From Ensifer sp. PDNC004 (GTDB lineage: Bacteria > Pseudomonadota > Alphaproteobacteria > Rhizobiales > Rhizobiaceae), in the NCBI RefSeq assembly GCF_016919405.1, contig NZ_CP070353.1:3162501-3226500 (forward strand): 64,000 bases of DNA, written 5' to 3'. Below, in pieces: positions 36,076 through 46,009 of the stretch; positions within the stretch are counted from its first letter, which is position 1, and each line of letters starts with the position of its first letter. Below the pieces are notes generated by a model, which worked only from the letters and a program-made list of their open reading frames with translations, was not told where the DNA came from and searched no databases. The translations under genes and the position numbers were made by a program.

Positions 36076-36978
36076 ATGTCGATTCTCGTTAACAAGAACA
36101 CCAAGGTCCTCGTTCAGGGCCTGACCGGCAAGACCGGCACCTTCCATACCGAACAGGCGCTTGCCTATTACGGCACGCAGATGGTCGGCGGCATTCACCC
36201 GAAGAAGGGCGGCGAAACCTGGACCGGTTCCAAGGGCGAAACCCTGCCGATCTTCGCCTCGGTTGCCGAAGGCCGTGAAAAGACCGGTGCGGACGCATCC
36301 GTGATCTACGTTCCGCCGGCAGGCGCCGCGGACGCGATCATCGAGGCGATCGATGCCGAAATCCCGTTCATCACCTGCATCACCGAAGGCATCCCGGTTG
36401 CCGACATGGTGCGCGTCAAGGCTCGCCTCGACCGCTCCAAGTCGCGCCTGCTCGGCCCGAACTGCCCCGGTATCCTGACGCCGGAAGAATGCAAGATCGG
36501 CATCATGCCGGGCTCGATCTTCCGCAAGGGTTCGGTCGGTATCGTCTCGCGCTCCGGCACGCTCACCTATGAAGCCGTGTTCCAGACCTCCAACGAAGGC
36601 CTCGGCCAGACGACGGCTGTCGGCATCGGTGGCGACCCGGTCAAGGGCACCGAGTTCATCGACGTGCTCGAGATGTTCCTGGCCGACGAAGCCACGACCT
36701 CGATCATCATGATCGGCGAAATCGGCGGCTCGGCCGAAGAGGATGCTGCACAGTTCCTCATCGACGAAGCGAAGAAGGGCCGCAAGAAGCCGATGGCCGG
36801 CTTCATCGCTGGCCGTACCGCGCCGAAGGGCCGCACCATGGGTCACGCCGGCGCTGTCGTTTCCGGCGGCAAGGGCGATGCGGAATCCAAGATTGCAGCG
36901 ATGGAGCAGGCAGGCATCCGCGTGTCGCCTTCGCCGGCTCGTCTCGGCAAGACGCTCGTCGAAGTCCTCAAGGGCTGA
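36076..36978 (+). CDS. sucD: Succinyl-CoA synthetase alpha subunit
   Basis: This 300-aa subunit has the CoA-binding Rossmann region ([20 protein letters not shown]), the [15 protein letters not shown] loop, and the phosphorylated catalytic His in [14 protein letters not shown] (about 255). Start ATG 36076 follows sucC by 15 nt. Confidence 0.98.
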   Translation: MSILVNKNTKVLVQGLTGKTGTFHTEQALAYYGTQMVGGIHPKKGGETWTGSKGETLPIFASVAEGREKTGADASVIYVPPAGAADAIIEAIDAEIPFITCITEGIPVADMVRVKARLDRSKSRLLGPNCPGILTPEECKIGIMPGSIFRKGSVGIVSRSGTLTYEAVFQTSNEGLGQTTAVGIGGDPVKGTEFIDVLEMFLADEATTSIIMIGEIGGSAEEDAAQFLIDEAKKGRKKPMAGFIAGRTAPKGRTMGHAGAVVSGGKGDAESKIAAMEQAGIRVSPSPARLGKTLVEVLKG

Positions 36979-36991
36979 TCGCAAGACTTCT

Positions 36992-37149
36992 GACCGGGGC
37001 GGAGCGATCCGGCCCGGTCAATCTGCAGTCCGCGTGTTTCCTTGGCTGATGCAAGATCAGGATACGCGGCAATGAAGTGCCACGGTGACCCGGCGCGTCC
37101 TCGAGGATGCGCGGCATCGTAGGAAAAAGGCCCGGCGCCCGGACGCGCC
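36992..37149 (+). other. Structured intergenic leader between sucD and sucA
   Basis: The 247-nt gap holds several stems. GACCGGG 36992-36998 pairs with CCCGGTC 37013-37019 (inner GGA/TCC). A perfect 9-bp inverted repeat pairs GGCGCGTCC 37092-37100 with GGACGCGCC 37141-37149 and encloses a GATGC/GCATC hairpin (37105-37117). None has a T-tract. They may process or attenuate the suc message. No protein gene is seen here. Confidence 0.5.
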
Positions 37150-37194
37150 GAACGAACATGAACGACCGGGATACCCGGCAACCCAACTTCAGTC

Positions 37195-37217
37195 AGGAGG
37201 CGGACAGATCAGTCCGC
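37195..37217 (+). promoter_or_regulatory. Ribosome-binding site of sucA with spacer hairpin
   Basis: AGGAGG (37195-37200) is 25 nt from ATG 37226, too far for normal use. GCGGAC 37200-37205 pairs with GTCCGC 37212-37217 around a 6-nt loop. Folding that hairpin leaves 8 nt to the start codon. Confidence 0.55.
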
Positions 37218-37225
37218 GTGAGACC

Positions 37226-40222
37226 ATGACAAGGCAAGAGGCCAACGAGCAATTCCAGCTCACTTCGTTTCTGGACGGCGCCAACGCCGCCTATATCGAG
37301 CAGCTCCATGCACGCTACGAGGCGGACCCGGCGTCCGTGTCGGCCGAATGGCAGGCCTTCTTCAAGGCGCTCGCCGACCGGCCGGAAGATGTGGTGAAGG
37401 CAGCCAAGGGCGCCTCCTGGAAAAAGAACAACTGGCCGATCCCGGCCAATGGCGAACTGGTCTCGGCGCTCGACGGCGATTGGGGCACGGTCGAAAAGGT
37501 CATCGAGAAAAAGGCCAAGGCGAAGGTTGAGGAAACGGCCGCCGCCACCGGTACCGTTGCCAGCGCCGCCGACATCCACCAGGCGACGCGCGATTCCGTC
37601 CGCGCCATCATGATGATCCGCGCCTACCGCGCCCGCGGGCACCTGCATGCCAAGCTTGACCCGCTCGGCCTTGCTGCCGCGGTTGAGGACTACAACGAGC
37701 TGTCGCCGTCGAACTACGGTTTCGAGGACAAGGATCTCGACCGCAAGATCTTCATCGACAACGTGCTCGGCCTCGAATACGCGACCGTTCGCGAGATGGT
37801 CGAAATCCTCGAGCGCACCTACTGCTCGACGATCGGCGTCGAGTTCATGCACATGTCCAACCCGGAAGAGAAGGGCTGGATCCAGGAGCGCATCGAAGGT
37901 CCGGACAAGGGCGTCGACTTCACCCCCGAAGGCAAGAAGGCGATCCTGCAGAAGCTGATCGAGTCGGAAGGCTTCGAGCAGTTCATCGACGTCAAGTACA
38001 AGGGCACCAAGCGCTTTGGTCTCGACGGCGGCGAATCGCTCATCCCGGCGCTCGAGCAGATCATCAAGCGTGGCGGCCAGGAAGGCCTCAAGGAAATCGT
38101 TCTCGGCATGGCCCACCGTGGCCGTCTGAACGTGCTTTCCCAGGTCATGGCAAAGCCGCACCGCGCCATCTTCCACGAGTTCAAGGGCGGCTCCTACGCG
38201 CCTGACGACGTCGAAGGTTCGGGCGACGTGAAGTACCACCTCGGTGCGTCCTCTGACCGCGAGTTCGACGGCAACAAGGTTCACCTGTCGCTGACGGCGA
38301 ACCCGTCGCACCTGGAAATCGTCAACCCTGTGGTCATGGGCAAGGCCCGCGCCAAGCAGGACCAGATGGCGACCGTCTTTGAAGGCGACATCATTCCGCT
38401 GCGCGAACGCTCCAAGGTCATGCCGCTGCTGCTGCATGGCGATGCGGCGTTTGCCGGCCAGGGCGTGATTGCCGAAATCCTCGGCCTTTCCGGTCTGCGC
38501 GGCCACCGCGTTGCCGGTACGGTTCACTTCATCATCAACAACCAGATCGGCTTCACCACCAATCCGGCCTTCTCGCGCTCGTCGCCCTATCCGTCCGACG
38601 TCGCCAAGATGATCGAAGCGCCGATCTTCCACGTCAACGGCGACGATCCGGAAGCGGTCGTCTACGCGGCCAAGATCGCCACCGAATTCCGGATGAAGTT
38701 CCACAAGCCTGTCGTCATCGACATGTTCTGCTACCGCCGCTTCGGCCACAACGAAGGCGACGAGCCGGCGTTCACGCAGCCGAAGATGTACAAGGTCATC
38801 CGCGGCCACAAGACGGTCGTCCAGCTCTATTCGGACCGACTGATCGCCGAAGGCCTGATCTCCGAAGGCGAAGTCGAGAAGATGAAGGCCGACTGGCGCG
38901 CCCACCTCGAGCAGGAGTTCGAGGCCGGCCAGTCCTACAAGCCGAACAAGGCCGACTGGCTCGATGGTGCCTGGTCTGGTCTGCGCTCGGCCGACAACCA
39001 GGACGAACAGCGCCGCGGCAAGACCTCGGTACCGATGAAGCAGCTGAAGGAAGTCGGTCGCAAGATCTCCGAGATCCCGGCAGGCTTCAACGCGCACCGC
39101 ACGATCCAGCGCTTCATGGAAAACCGCGCCAACATGATCCAGACCGGCGAAGGCGTCGACTGGGCCATGGCTGAAGCGCTCGCTTTCGGCACGCTCTGCG
39201 TCGAGGGCACCAAGATCCGCCTGTCGGGCCAGGACTGCGAACGCGGCACCTTCTCGCAGCGCCACTCGGTTCTCTACGATCAGCAGTCCGAAGAGCGCTA
39301 TATCCCGCTCGCCAACCTGTCGCCGACCCAGGCGCGTTACGAAGTCATCAACTCGATGCTTTCGGAAGAGGCGGTTCTCGGCTTCGAATACGGCTACTCG
39401 CTCGCTCGTCCGAACGCGTTGACCCTCTGGGAAGCCCAGTTCGGCGACTTCGCCAACGGTGCGCAGGTCGTCTTCGACCAGTTCATCTCGTCGGGTGAAC
39501 GCAAGTGGCTGCGCATGTCGGGTCTCGTCTGCCTCCTGCCGCACGGCTATGAGGGCCAGGGTCCGGAGCACTCGTCGGCCCGCCTCGAGCGCTTCCTGCA
39601 GCTTTGCGCCGAAGACAACATGCAGGTCGCCAACGTCACGACGCCGGCGAACTACTTCCACATCCTGCGCCGCCAGGTGAAGCGCGACTTCCGCAAGCCG
39701 CTGATCCTGATGACGCCGAAGTCGTTGCTGCGTCACAAGCGTGCGGTCTCCAGCCTGTCGGAAATGGCCGGCGAGAGTTCGTTCCACCGCCTGCTGTGGG
39801 ACGACGCCGAGGTGATCAAGGATGGCCCGATCAAGCTGCAGAAGGATTCCAAGATCCGTCGCGTCGTGCTCTGCTCGGGCAAGGTCTACTACGACCTTCT
39901 CGAAGAACGCGAAAAGCGCGGCATCGACGACATCTACCTGCTGCGCGTCGAACAGCTCTATCCGTTCCCGGCCAAGGCGCTCATCAACGAGCTCAGCCGC
40001 TTCCGCAACGCGGAGATGGTCTGGTGCCAGGAAGAGCCGAAGAACATGGGCGGCTGGTCGTTCATCGACCCGTACCTGGAATGGGTTCTCGCCCATATCG
40101 ACGCCAAGTATCAGCGCGTTCGCTACACCGGCCGTCCGGCCGCCGCATCGCCGGCGACGGGCCTGATGTCGAAGCACCAGGCGCAGCTTGCCGCCTTCCT
40201 CGAGGACGCGCTGGGGGGCTGA
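37226..40222 (+). CDS. sucA: 2-oxoglutarate dehydrogenase E1 component
   Basis: This 998-aa thiamine-diphosphate enzyme decarboxylates 2-oxoglutarate and hands the succinyl group to SucB. It has the E2-binding N-terminal helix region (FLDGANAAYIEQLHARYEAD), GMAHRGRLNVLSQVM, the ThDP site GDAAFAGQGVIAEIL with NNQIGFTTNP, and HGYEGQGPEHSSARLERFLQ. Length equals rhizobial homologues. An in-frame upstream extension crosses the structured leader and is not conserved, so ATG 37226 (MTRQEANEQF) is chosen. Confidence 0.97.
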   Translation: MTRQEANEQFQLTSFLDGANAAYIEQLHARYEADPASVSAEWQAFFKALADRPEDVVKAAKGASWKKNNWPIPANGELVSALDGDWGTVEKVIEKKAKAKVEETAAATGTVASAADIHQATRDSVRAIMMIRAYRARGHLHAKLDPLGLAAAVEDYNELSPSNYGFEDKDLDRKIFIDNVLGLEYATVREMVEILERTYCSTIGVEFMHMSNPEEKGWIQERIEGPDKGVDFTPEGKKAILQKLIESEGFEQFIDVKYKGTKRFGLDGGESLIPALEQIIKRGGQEGLKEIVLGMAHRGRLNVLSQVMAKPHRAIFHEFKGGSYAPDDVEGSGDVKYHLGASSDREFDGNKVHLSLTANPSHLEIVNPVVMGKARAKQDQMATVFEGDIIPLRERSKVMPLLLHGDAAFAGQGVIAEILGLSGLRGHRVAGTVHFIINNQIGFTTNPAFSRSSPYPSDVAKMIEAPIFHVNGDDPEAVVYAAKIATEFRMKFHKPVVIDMFCYRRFGHNEGDEPAFTQPKMYKVIRGHKTVVQLYSDRLIAEGLISEGEVEKMKADWRAHLEQEFEAGQSYKPNKADWLDGAWSGLRSADNQDEQRRGKTSVPMKQLKEVGRKISEIPAGFNAHRTIQRFMENRANMIQTGEGVDWAMAEALAFGTLCVEGTKIRLSGQDCERGTFSQRHSVLYDQQSEERYIPLANLSPTQARYEVINSMLSEEAVLGFEYGYSLARPNALTLWEAQFGDFANGAQVVFDQFISSGERKWLRMSGLVCLLPHGYEGQGPEHSSARLERFLQLCAEDNMQVANVTTPANYFHILRRQVKRDFRKPLILMTPKSLLRHKRAVSSLSEMAGESSFHRLLWDDAEVIKDGPIKLQKDSKIRRVVLCSGKVYYDLLEEREKRGIDDIYLLRVEQLYPFPAKALINELSRFRNAEMVWCQEEPKNMGGWSFIDPYLEWVLAHIDAKYQRVRYTGRPAAASPATGLMSKHQAQLAAFLEDALGG

Positions 40223-40278
40223 TGCTCCCCTCGCTCTGAGCCAATAGAAACAGATATCTGATCAACGGAACAAAAATC

Positions 40279-41517
40279 ATGGCAACAGAAATCCGCGTTC
40301 CCACCCTTGGCGAATCCGTCAGCGAAGCGACCGTCGGCACCTGGTTCAAGAAGGTCGGCGACGCCATCAAGGCCGATGAACCCCTGCTCGAACTCGAAAC
40401 CGACAAGGTGACGATCGAAGTTCCGGCGCCGGCCGCAGGCACGCTGTCGGAAATCGTCGCGCAGGCCGGCGAGACCGTCGGTCTCGGCGCGCTGCTCGGC
40501 CAGATCGCTGCAGGTGCCGCCGGCGCCGCTGCGGCTCCGGCCGCTGCCGCTGAAAAGAAGGCCGAGCCGGCTGCTGCCGCTCCGGCTGCCTCGGCTGCTG
40601 TTGCAGCACCTGCCGCCTCGTCGATGCCGCCGGCACCGTCGGCCGGCAAGCTGCTTGCCGAAAACAACCTCTCGGCCGACCAGGTCGACGGCTCCGGCAA
40701 GCGTGGCCAGGTGCTGAAGGGCGACGTGCTTGCTGCCGTTGCCAAGGGCATCTCGACCCCGGCCGCGTCCGAGCCGGCCAAGGTCCAGGCCCGTGCACCG
40801 TCGACGGCGGAAGACGTCGTTCGCGAAGAGCGCGTCAAGATGACCCGCCTGCGCCAGACGATCGCCCGTCGCCTCAAGGACGCGCAGAACACTGCCGCCA
40901 TGCTTACCACCTACAACGAGGTGGACATGAGCGCCGTCATGTCGCTGCGCAACAAGTACAAGGACATCTTTGAAAAGAAGCACGGCGTGAAGCTCGGCTT
41001 CATGGGCTTCTTCACCAAGGCCGTCACCCACGCGCTGAAGGAAATCCCGGCCGTCAACGCCGAGATCGACGGCACCGACATCATCTACAAGAACTACTGC
41101 CACATCGGCGTCGCCGTCGGCACGGACAAGGGTCTTGTGGTTCCGATCGTTCGCGATGCCGACCAGATGTCGATCGCGGAGGTCGAAAAGGATATCGGCC
41201 GTCTCGGCAAGGCTGCCCGTGACGGCGCACTGTCGATGGCCGACATGCAGGGCGGCACCTTCACCATCTCCAACGGTGGTGTCTACGGTTCGCTGATGTC
41301 CTCGCCGATCCTCAACGCACCGCAGTCGGGCATCCTCGGCATGCACAAGATCCAGGAGCGTCCGGTCGCCATCGGCGGCCAGGTCGTCATCCGTCCGATG
41401 ATGTACCTCGCGCTCTCCTACGATCACCGCATCGTCGACGGCAAGGAAGCCGTGACCTTCCTCGTGCGCGTCAAGGAAAGCCTGGAAGATCCGGAACGCC
41501 TGGTTCTCGATCTCTAA
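40279..41517 (+). CDS. sucB: Dihydrolipoyllysine succinyltransferase (2-oxoglutarate dehydrogenase E2)
   Basis: This 412-aa core enzyme has one lipoyl domain (about 1-78) with the lipoylated Lys in [14 protein letters not shown], and an Ala/Pro-rich linker (about 79-117). The peripheral-subunit-binding domain (about 118-155) follows, then the catalytic domain with the active-site [15 protein letters not shown]. It follows sucA by 56 nt. The E3 gene lpdA comes after five unrelated small genes. Confidence 0.98.
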   Translation: MATEIRVPTLGESVSEATVGTWFKKVGDAIKADEPLLELETDKVTIEVPAPAAGTLSEIVAQAGETVGLGALLGQIAAGAAGAAAAPAAAAEKKAEPAAAAPAASAAVAAPAASSMPPAPSAGKLLAENNLSADQVDGSGKRGQVLKGDVLAAVAKGISTPAASEPAKVQARAPSTAEDVVREERVKMTRLRQTIARRLKDAQNTAAMLTTYNEVDMSAVMSLRNKYKDIFEKKHGVKLGFMGFFTKAVTHALKEIPAVNAEIDGTDIIYKNYCHIGVAVGTDKGLVVPIVRDADQMSIAEVEKDIGRLGKAARDGALSMADMQGGTFTISNGGVYGSLMSSPILNAPQSGILGMHKIQERPVAIGGQVVIRPMMYLALSYDHRIVDGKEAVTFLVRVKESLEDPERLVLDL

Positions 41518-41668
41518 TATCCGCAAGCGGCGGGGGCGTCCTTCATGCCCCCGCCCTTCGCCGTCCGCGATCACGCACGGCGAGAACCGTCCCTGCGGCC
41601 TGGCCGGAGAGACTGGCCCTCAGGGCCGATGATGCCGATCCGAACCGCTCCTGCGATTGCGAGGGATG

Positions 41669-42082
41669 ATGGAAGCCGCTGCAGCGTCGACTGAAATCTG
41701 GGTGCTTGGCTGGAGCGTGGTATTCCTGATCGCGCACATCCTGGTGCAGGCACTGTCGCTCGATCTGTCCGGCGATTTCACGATCAGATACCTGCTCGGC
41801 CCGCGCGACGAGCAACGGGCGCCCAAGAGCGTGGTGTGCGGTCGTCTGCTGCGCTCGCTTCACAACATGCTGGAGACCTATCCGGCCTTCGTCGCTCTCG
41901 CCCTTGCGCTGGCGGTGACCGGCAAGACCGGTGGTCTTGGCGCCATCGGCGCGGCGACATGGCTTCTGGCGCGGGTGGTTTACACCGTTCTCTACGTGGC
42001 CGGCGTTCCGGTCCTGCGTACCCTCGTCTGGTTCGTGTCGATCATCGCGCTTGTGCTGATGGTCGTCCGGCTCATGGCATAG
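41669..42082 (+). CDS. MAPEG-family membrane protein
   Basis: The ~137-aa protein has four membrane helices and the MAPEG-like pattern GRLLRSLHNMLETYPAFVALALAL in its second helix region. Eukaryotic members are glutathione- or eicosanoid-metabolising enzymes; bacterial members are mostly uncharacterised. GAGGG lies 4 nt before ATG 41669 (ATG 41666 is also possible). It is the first of five small genes inserted between sucB and lpdA. Confidence 0.85.
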   Translation: MEAAAASTEIWVLGWSVVFLIAHILVQALSLDLSGDFTIRYLLGPRDEQRAPKSVVCGRLLRSLHNMLETYPAFVALALALAVTGKTGGLGAIGAATWLLARVVYTVLYVAGVPVLRTLVWFVSIIALVLMVVRLMA

Positions 42083-42113
42083 CATCCCGGCGACAAGGCA
42101 AGAGGAGACCGGC

Positions 42114-42539
42114 ATGGCATTCGGACCCGACGTTCCGCCGATCCAGGCGCATATCTGCGTCAAGGACGGGCTTGCCGCCATCGCTTTTTACGAGAAGGCG
42201 CTCGGTGCGGTGAACACCTTCCACGCGATGGCCGAAGACGGCAAGCGCGTCATGCACGCCAATCTGGCGATCCACGGCGGCGAAGTGATGCTGCACGACG
42301 AGTTCCCCGAATTCGGCGGCAGCGTGCTGTCGCCCAACACGATCGGCGGCACCGGCGTTGCGATCAGCATCAACCTGGCGAAGCCGGCTGATGTCGACGC
42401 TGCCTACGACCGGGCGATGGCCGCCGGGGCATCGACAGTTCTGGAGCCGCAGGATACCTTCTGGCACGCACGCTACGCGCGCATAAAGGATCCCTTCGGC
42501 CACGTCTGGGCCTTCAACGCACCGGTCGCAAACCCATGA
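42114..42539 (+). CDS. VOC-family (glyoxalase/PhnB-like) protein
   Basis: This 141-aa protein has the paired beta-alpha-beta-beta-beta modules of the vicinal-oxygen-chelate fold. It has IQAHICVKDGLAAIAFYEKALGA at the start, HANLAIHGGEVMLHDE in the middle and IKDPFGHVWAFNAP at the end, the PhnB-like subtype. The substrate is unknown. Its last 4 nt overlap the LysE-family start (ATGA), so the two are translationally coupled. Confidence 0.9.
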   Translation: MAFGPDVPPIQAHICVKDGLAAIAFYEKALGAVNTFHAMAEDGKRVMHANLAIHGGEVMLHDEFPEFGGSVLSPNTIGGTGVAISINLAKPADVDAAYDRAMAAGASTVLEPQDTFWHARYARIKDPFGHVWAFNAPVANP

Positions 42540-43177
42540 GCCAGTATTTCTTCGAACTCGCATCGCTGATGGCGATCTTCGCCTTCGCCATCGTCTCCCC
42601 CGGCGCCGATCTCGCCATGGTCATGCGCCAATCGATCGTGCATGGCCGCCGCCCGGCGATCATTACGTCCTTCGGCATCGGCACGTCGCTGATGTTCCAT
42701 GTGACCTACACGATCCTCGGCCTCGGGCTGATCATTTCGCAGTCGATCTATCTGTTCAACATCGTCAAATGGTGCGGTGTCGCTTACCTGATCTATATCG
42801 GCATCAAGGCGCTGCGCGCCGGCCAGACGGAGATCAAGGTCGACCACACGGAAGGCAACGGGTCGATCAAGGGCCAGTCGGCGGCCAAGGCCTTCGGCCT
42901 CGGCTTTGCCGCCAACGCGCTCAACCCCAAGCCGGTGTTCTTCTTCCTGTCGATCTTCTCGACGGTCGTTCACGCCCATACGCCGATGATGATCAAGTTC
43001 GGCTACGGCCTTGTCATGGCGACCTGCCTGATCGCGTGGTTCGTCGGCGTCAGCATGTTCATGACGACGCCGCGCATGCGCGCCGCCTTCACTCGCGCCA
43101 GCAAGTGGATCGACCGCGCCAGCGGCGTGGTGTTCATCGCGCTCGGCCTCAAGCTTGCGACGGAGAAGGCTGTCTGA
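42536..43177 (+). CDS. LysE/RhtB-family exporter
   Basis: This 213-aa membrane protein has five or six helices and the family start LASLMAIFAFAIVSPGADLAMVM, with GIGTSLMFHVTYTILGLGL and the GFAANALNPKPVFFFLSIFS motif. Such proteins export amino acids or homoserine derivatives. It overlaps the VOC gene and is 2 nt before a small periplasmic protein gene. Confidence 0.93.
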   Translation: MSQYFFELASLMAIFAFAIVSPGADLAMVMRQSIVHGRRPAIITSFGIGTSLMFHVTYTILGLGLIISQSIYLFNIVKWCGVAYLIYIGIKALRAGQTEIKVDHTEGNGSIKGQSAAKAFGLGFAANALNPKPVFFFLSIFSTVVHAHTPMMIKFGYGLVMATCLIAWFVGVSMFMTTPRMRAAFTRASKWIDRASGVVFIALGLKLATEKAV

Positions 43178-43179
43178 TC

Positions 43180-43680
43180 ATGCTCTCCGGTCGTCTCCTT
43201 TCAGCCCTGTTCGGCCTTGTCTTTACTGCGCCGGCGATCGCCGCCGACTGCAAGCAGTCGCACGCGATCTACGGCGACCGCGACGGGGCCTACGAGCTGC
43301 GTTTCGAACCGGTCGGCTCGTCGAGTGCGGCGACCAGCAACCACTTCAAGGTGGCGGTGCTGAAGCCCGGCCTGCTGCTCGATGGCGTCGTCATGCCGGC
43401 GGGCGAGCCGGAACGGGCGACCGGGCTGATCATGCACAATTGCCCCGAGGGGGATGCGACCGGCGAGGAACTGCGCGCCTGTACTGTGTGGCAGGGTGTG
43501 GTCTACGCGCTCGACAAGGCCGGGGCGATCAGCGAGATCCCGCAAGAGACCGAGACGGCGGCCGAGCAACTGCTGCTTCCCGATTTCGGGCCGTCGCTTC
43601 GCGCTTCGACCGCCTGGGGCAAGGGCAAGGCCGAGGCCGACAGTTGGGATGCCTTCACCTTCAAGGGATGCGCCGCATGA
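43180..43680 (+). CDS. Small periplasmic protein of unknown function
   Basis: The 166-aa protein has a signal peptide (MLSGRLLSALFGLVF to AIAAD). The mature part has four Cys residues (DCKQSH, MHNCPEGD, LRACTVW, FKGCAA), probably as two disulphides. I do not recognise the family. It is coupled to the SDR gene by an ATGA overlap, so a shared transcript is likely. Confidence 0.82.
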   Translation: MLSGRLLSALFGLVFTAPAIAADCKQSHAIYGDRDGAYELRFEPVGSSSAATSNHFKVAVLKPGLLLDGVVMPAGEPERATGLIMHNCPEGDATGEELRACTVWQGVVYALDKAGAISEIPQETETAAEQLLLPDFGPSLRASTAWGKGKAEADSWDAFTFKGCAA

Positions 43681-44429
43681 GTGCGAGCCCTGTTCTTCTC
43701 GTGACCGGCGGCAGCCGCGGCATCGGCGCGGCAATCTGCCTTGGTGCGGCGAAAGCCGGCTGGCGGGTCGCCGTCAACTATGCGTCGAACCGCGATGCGG
43801 CCGATGCGGTCGTCGGCGCGATAGAGCGGGCCGGCGGCACGGCGATCGCGGTTCAGGGCGATGTCGGCACCGAGGCGGATATCCAGGCGATCTTTGCGGC
43901 TGTCGATGCCGCCTTCGGCCGGCTGGACGGTCTCGTCAACAATGCCGGCATCGTCGGCCCGACCGAACGGGTCGACGAAATGTCGCCCGAGCGGCTCGAA
44001 CGCATGTTCCGCATCAACGTCACCGGTTCCATCCGCTGTGCGGCGGAGGCCGTCCGGCGCATGTCGACACGTTACGGGCACCACGGCGGCGTCATCGTCA
44101 ACATCTCCTCGGTTGCCGCCACGCTCGGCTCGCCAGGACAATATGTCGACTACGCCGCCTCAAAGGGCGCGATCGACACGCTTACCATCGGCCTCGCACG
44201 CGAGGTCGCGACCGAGGGCATCCGCGTCAACGCGATCCGCCCCGGCATCATCGATACCGAGATCCACGCTTCCGGCGGTCTGCCGGACCGGGCGCGTGAT
44301 CTTGCCTCCACCATTCCCGTTCAGCGACCCGGCACGGCCGAGGAAGTCGCTGACGCGGTTCTCTACCTCCTGTCGGATAAGGCGACTTATGTGACGGGGG
44401 CAATTCTCAATGTCAGCGGCGGACGGTAA
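43677..44429 (+). CDS. SDR-family oxidoreductase
   Basis: This 250-aa short-chain dehydrogenase/reductase has cofactor motif VTGGSRGIGAAI (~9-20), NNAGIVGP, active-site Ser in NISSVAATLGS, and YDYAASKG-type YVDYAASKGAIDTL with the catalytic Tyr and Lys. The C-terminus IRPGIIDTEIHASGG fits FabG-like enzymes. The substrate is unknown. Its stop lies 24 nt before lpdA. Confidence 0.95.
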   Translation: MSASPVLLVTGGSRGIGAAICLGAAKAGWRVAVNYASNRDAADAVVGAIERAGGTAIAVQGDVGTEADIQAIFAAVDAAFGRLDGLVNNAGIVGPTERVDEMSPERLERMFRINVTGSIRCAAEAVRRMSTRYGHHGGVIVNISSVAATLGSPGQYVDYAASKGAIDTLTIGLAREVATEGIRVNAIRPGIIDTEIHASGGLPDRARDLASTIPVQRPGTAEEVADAVLYLLSDKATYVTGAILNVSGGR

Positions 44430-44453
44430 CCGTCCTGAAGGAAGGATATTCTA

Positions 44454-45860
44454 ATGGCTTATGATCTCATCGTTATCGGCAGTGGCCCCGGCGGCTATGT
44501 CTGCGCCATCAAGGCGGCTCAGCTCGGCCTGAAGGTTGGCGTCGTCGAGAAGCGCGCCACCTACGGCGGCACCTGCCTCAACATCGGCTGCATCCCGTCG
44601 AAGGCGCTGCTGCATGCTTCCGAGGTGTTCCATCAGGTCGCCCACGGCGTCGATACGCTCGGCGTCGAAGTCGCGGCGCCGAAGCTGAACCTCGAAAAGA
44701 TGATGGCGCACAAGGATGCGACCGTTAAGGCCAATGTCGACGGCGTCTCGTTCCTGTTCAAGAAGAACAAGATCGACGGCATCCAGGGCACCGGCAAGGT
44801 GCTCGGCCAGGGCAAGGTCTCCGTCACCAACGACAAGGGCGAGGAGCAGATCCTCGAAACCAAGAACATCGTGATCGCCACCGGCTCCGACGTTGCCGGT
44901 ATCCCGGGCGTCAAGGTCGACATCGACGAGAAGGTCATCATCTCGTCCACCGGCGGCATCGCGCTCGAAAAGGTTCCGGCCAACATGATCGTCGTCGGCG
45001 GCGGTGTCATCGGTCTCGAACTCGGCTCGGTCTGGGCCCGTCTCGGCGCCAAGGTCACTGTTGTCGAGTATCTCGATTCGATCCTCGGCGGCATGGACGG
45101 CGAAGTCTCCAAGCAGTTCCAGCGCATGCTGGCCAAGCAGGGCATGGACTTCAAGCTCGGCGCCAAGGTGACCGGCGTCGTCAAGGACGGCAAGGGCGCC
45201 AAGGTGACCTTCGAGCCGGTCAAGGGCGGTGACGCCGTGACGCTCGATGCCGACGTGGTGCTGATCGCCACCGGCCGCCGCCCCTACACCGACGGTCTCG
45301 GCCTTGATACGGCCGGCGTCGTCATGGACCAGCGCGGTCGCGTCGAGATCGACAATCACTTCCAGACGAGCGTTGCAGGCATTTACGCGATCGGCGACGT
45401 CGTGCGCGGCCCGATGCTCGCCCACAAGGCCGAGGACGAAGGTGTCGCCGTTGCTGAAATCCTCGCCGGTCAGGCGGGTCACGTGAACTATGACGTGATC
45501 CCCGGGGTCGTCTACACCCAGCCGGAAGTCGCCTCCGTCGGCAAGACCGAGGAAGAGCTGAAGGCTGCGGGCGTTGCCTACAAGGTCGGCAAGTTCCCGT
45601 TCACGGCCAACGGCCGCGCGCGGGCGATGCAGGTGACCGACGGTTTCGTCAAGATCCTCGCCGACAAGGAAACCGACCGGGTGCTCGGCGGCCATATCGT
45701 CGGCTTCGGCGCCGGCGAGATGATCCACGAGATCGCCGTGCTGATGGAGTTCGGCGGTTCGTCGGAAGACCTCGGCCGCACCTGCCACGCACACCCGACC
45801 ATGTCGGAAGCGGTCAAGGAAGCGGCGCTGTCGACCTTCTTCAAGCCGATCCACATGTAA
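44454..45860 (+). CDS. lpdA: Dihydrolipoamide dehydrogenase (E3)
   Basis: This 468-aa flavoprotein reoxidises the dihydrolipoyl groups of SucB. It has FAD motif VIGSGPGGYVCAIKAAQLG, the redox disulphide GGTCLNIGCIPSKALL, the NAD motif IVVGGGVIGLELGSVW and the C-terminal His-Glu dyad in HAHPTMSEAVKEAAL. Its place at the end of the suc region assigns it to 2-oxoglutarate dehydrogenase. Confidence 0.97.
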   Translation: MAYDLIVIGSGPGGYVCAIKAAQLGLKVGVVEKRATYGGTCLNIGCIPSKALLHASEVFHQVAHGVDTLGVEVAAPKLNLEKMMAHKDATVKANVDGVSFLFKKNKIDGIQGTGKVLGQGKVSVTNDKGEEQILETKNIVIATGSDVAGIPGVKVDIDEKVIISSTGGIALEKVPANMIVVGGGVIGLELGSVWARLGAKVTVVEYLDSILGGMDGEVSKQFQRMLAKQGMDFKLGAKVTGVVKDGKGAKVTFEPVKGGDAVTLDADVVLIATGRRPYTDGLGLDTAGVVMDQRGRVEIDNHFQTSVAGIYAIGDVVRGPMLAHKAEDEGVAVAEILAGQAGHVNYDVIPGVVYTQPEVASVGKTEEELKAAGVAYKVGKFPFTANGRARAMQVTDGFVKILADKETDRVLGGHIVGFGAGEMIHEIAVLMEFGGSSEDLGRTCHAHPTMSEAVKEAALSTFFKPIHM

Positions 45861-45900
45861 GGAACATGCAGGGGGCTGTGATCACGCGGCCCCTTGTTCC
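45861..45900 (+). other. Stem-loop after lpdA
   Basis: GGAACA 45861-45866 pairs with TGTTCC 45895-45900, with further pairing of AGGGG to CCCCT inside and a GTGATCAC palindrome near the tip. There is no T-run, so it is an uncertain terminator between convergent lpdA and the thioesterase gene. Confidence 0.45.
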
Positions 45901-46009
45901 CGGCCGCGTTTCGTGCGTGCCGGCTGCCCCTTGTGGCCATTGCTCACTCAGTGGCGTCAACGCCCGCTGACATTGTCGCCATCGGCAGTCCTGTTCGCAA
46001 GCGACCGTA

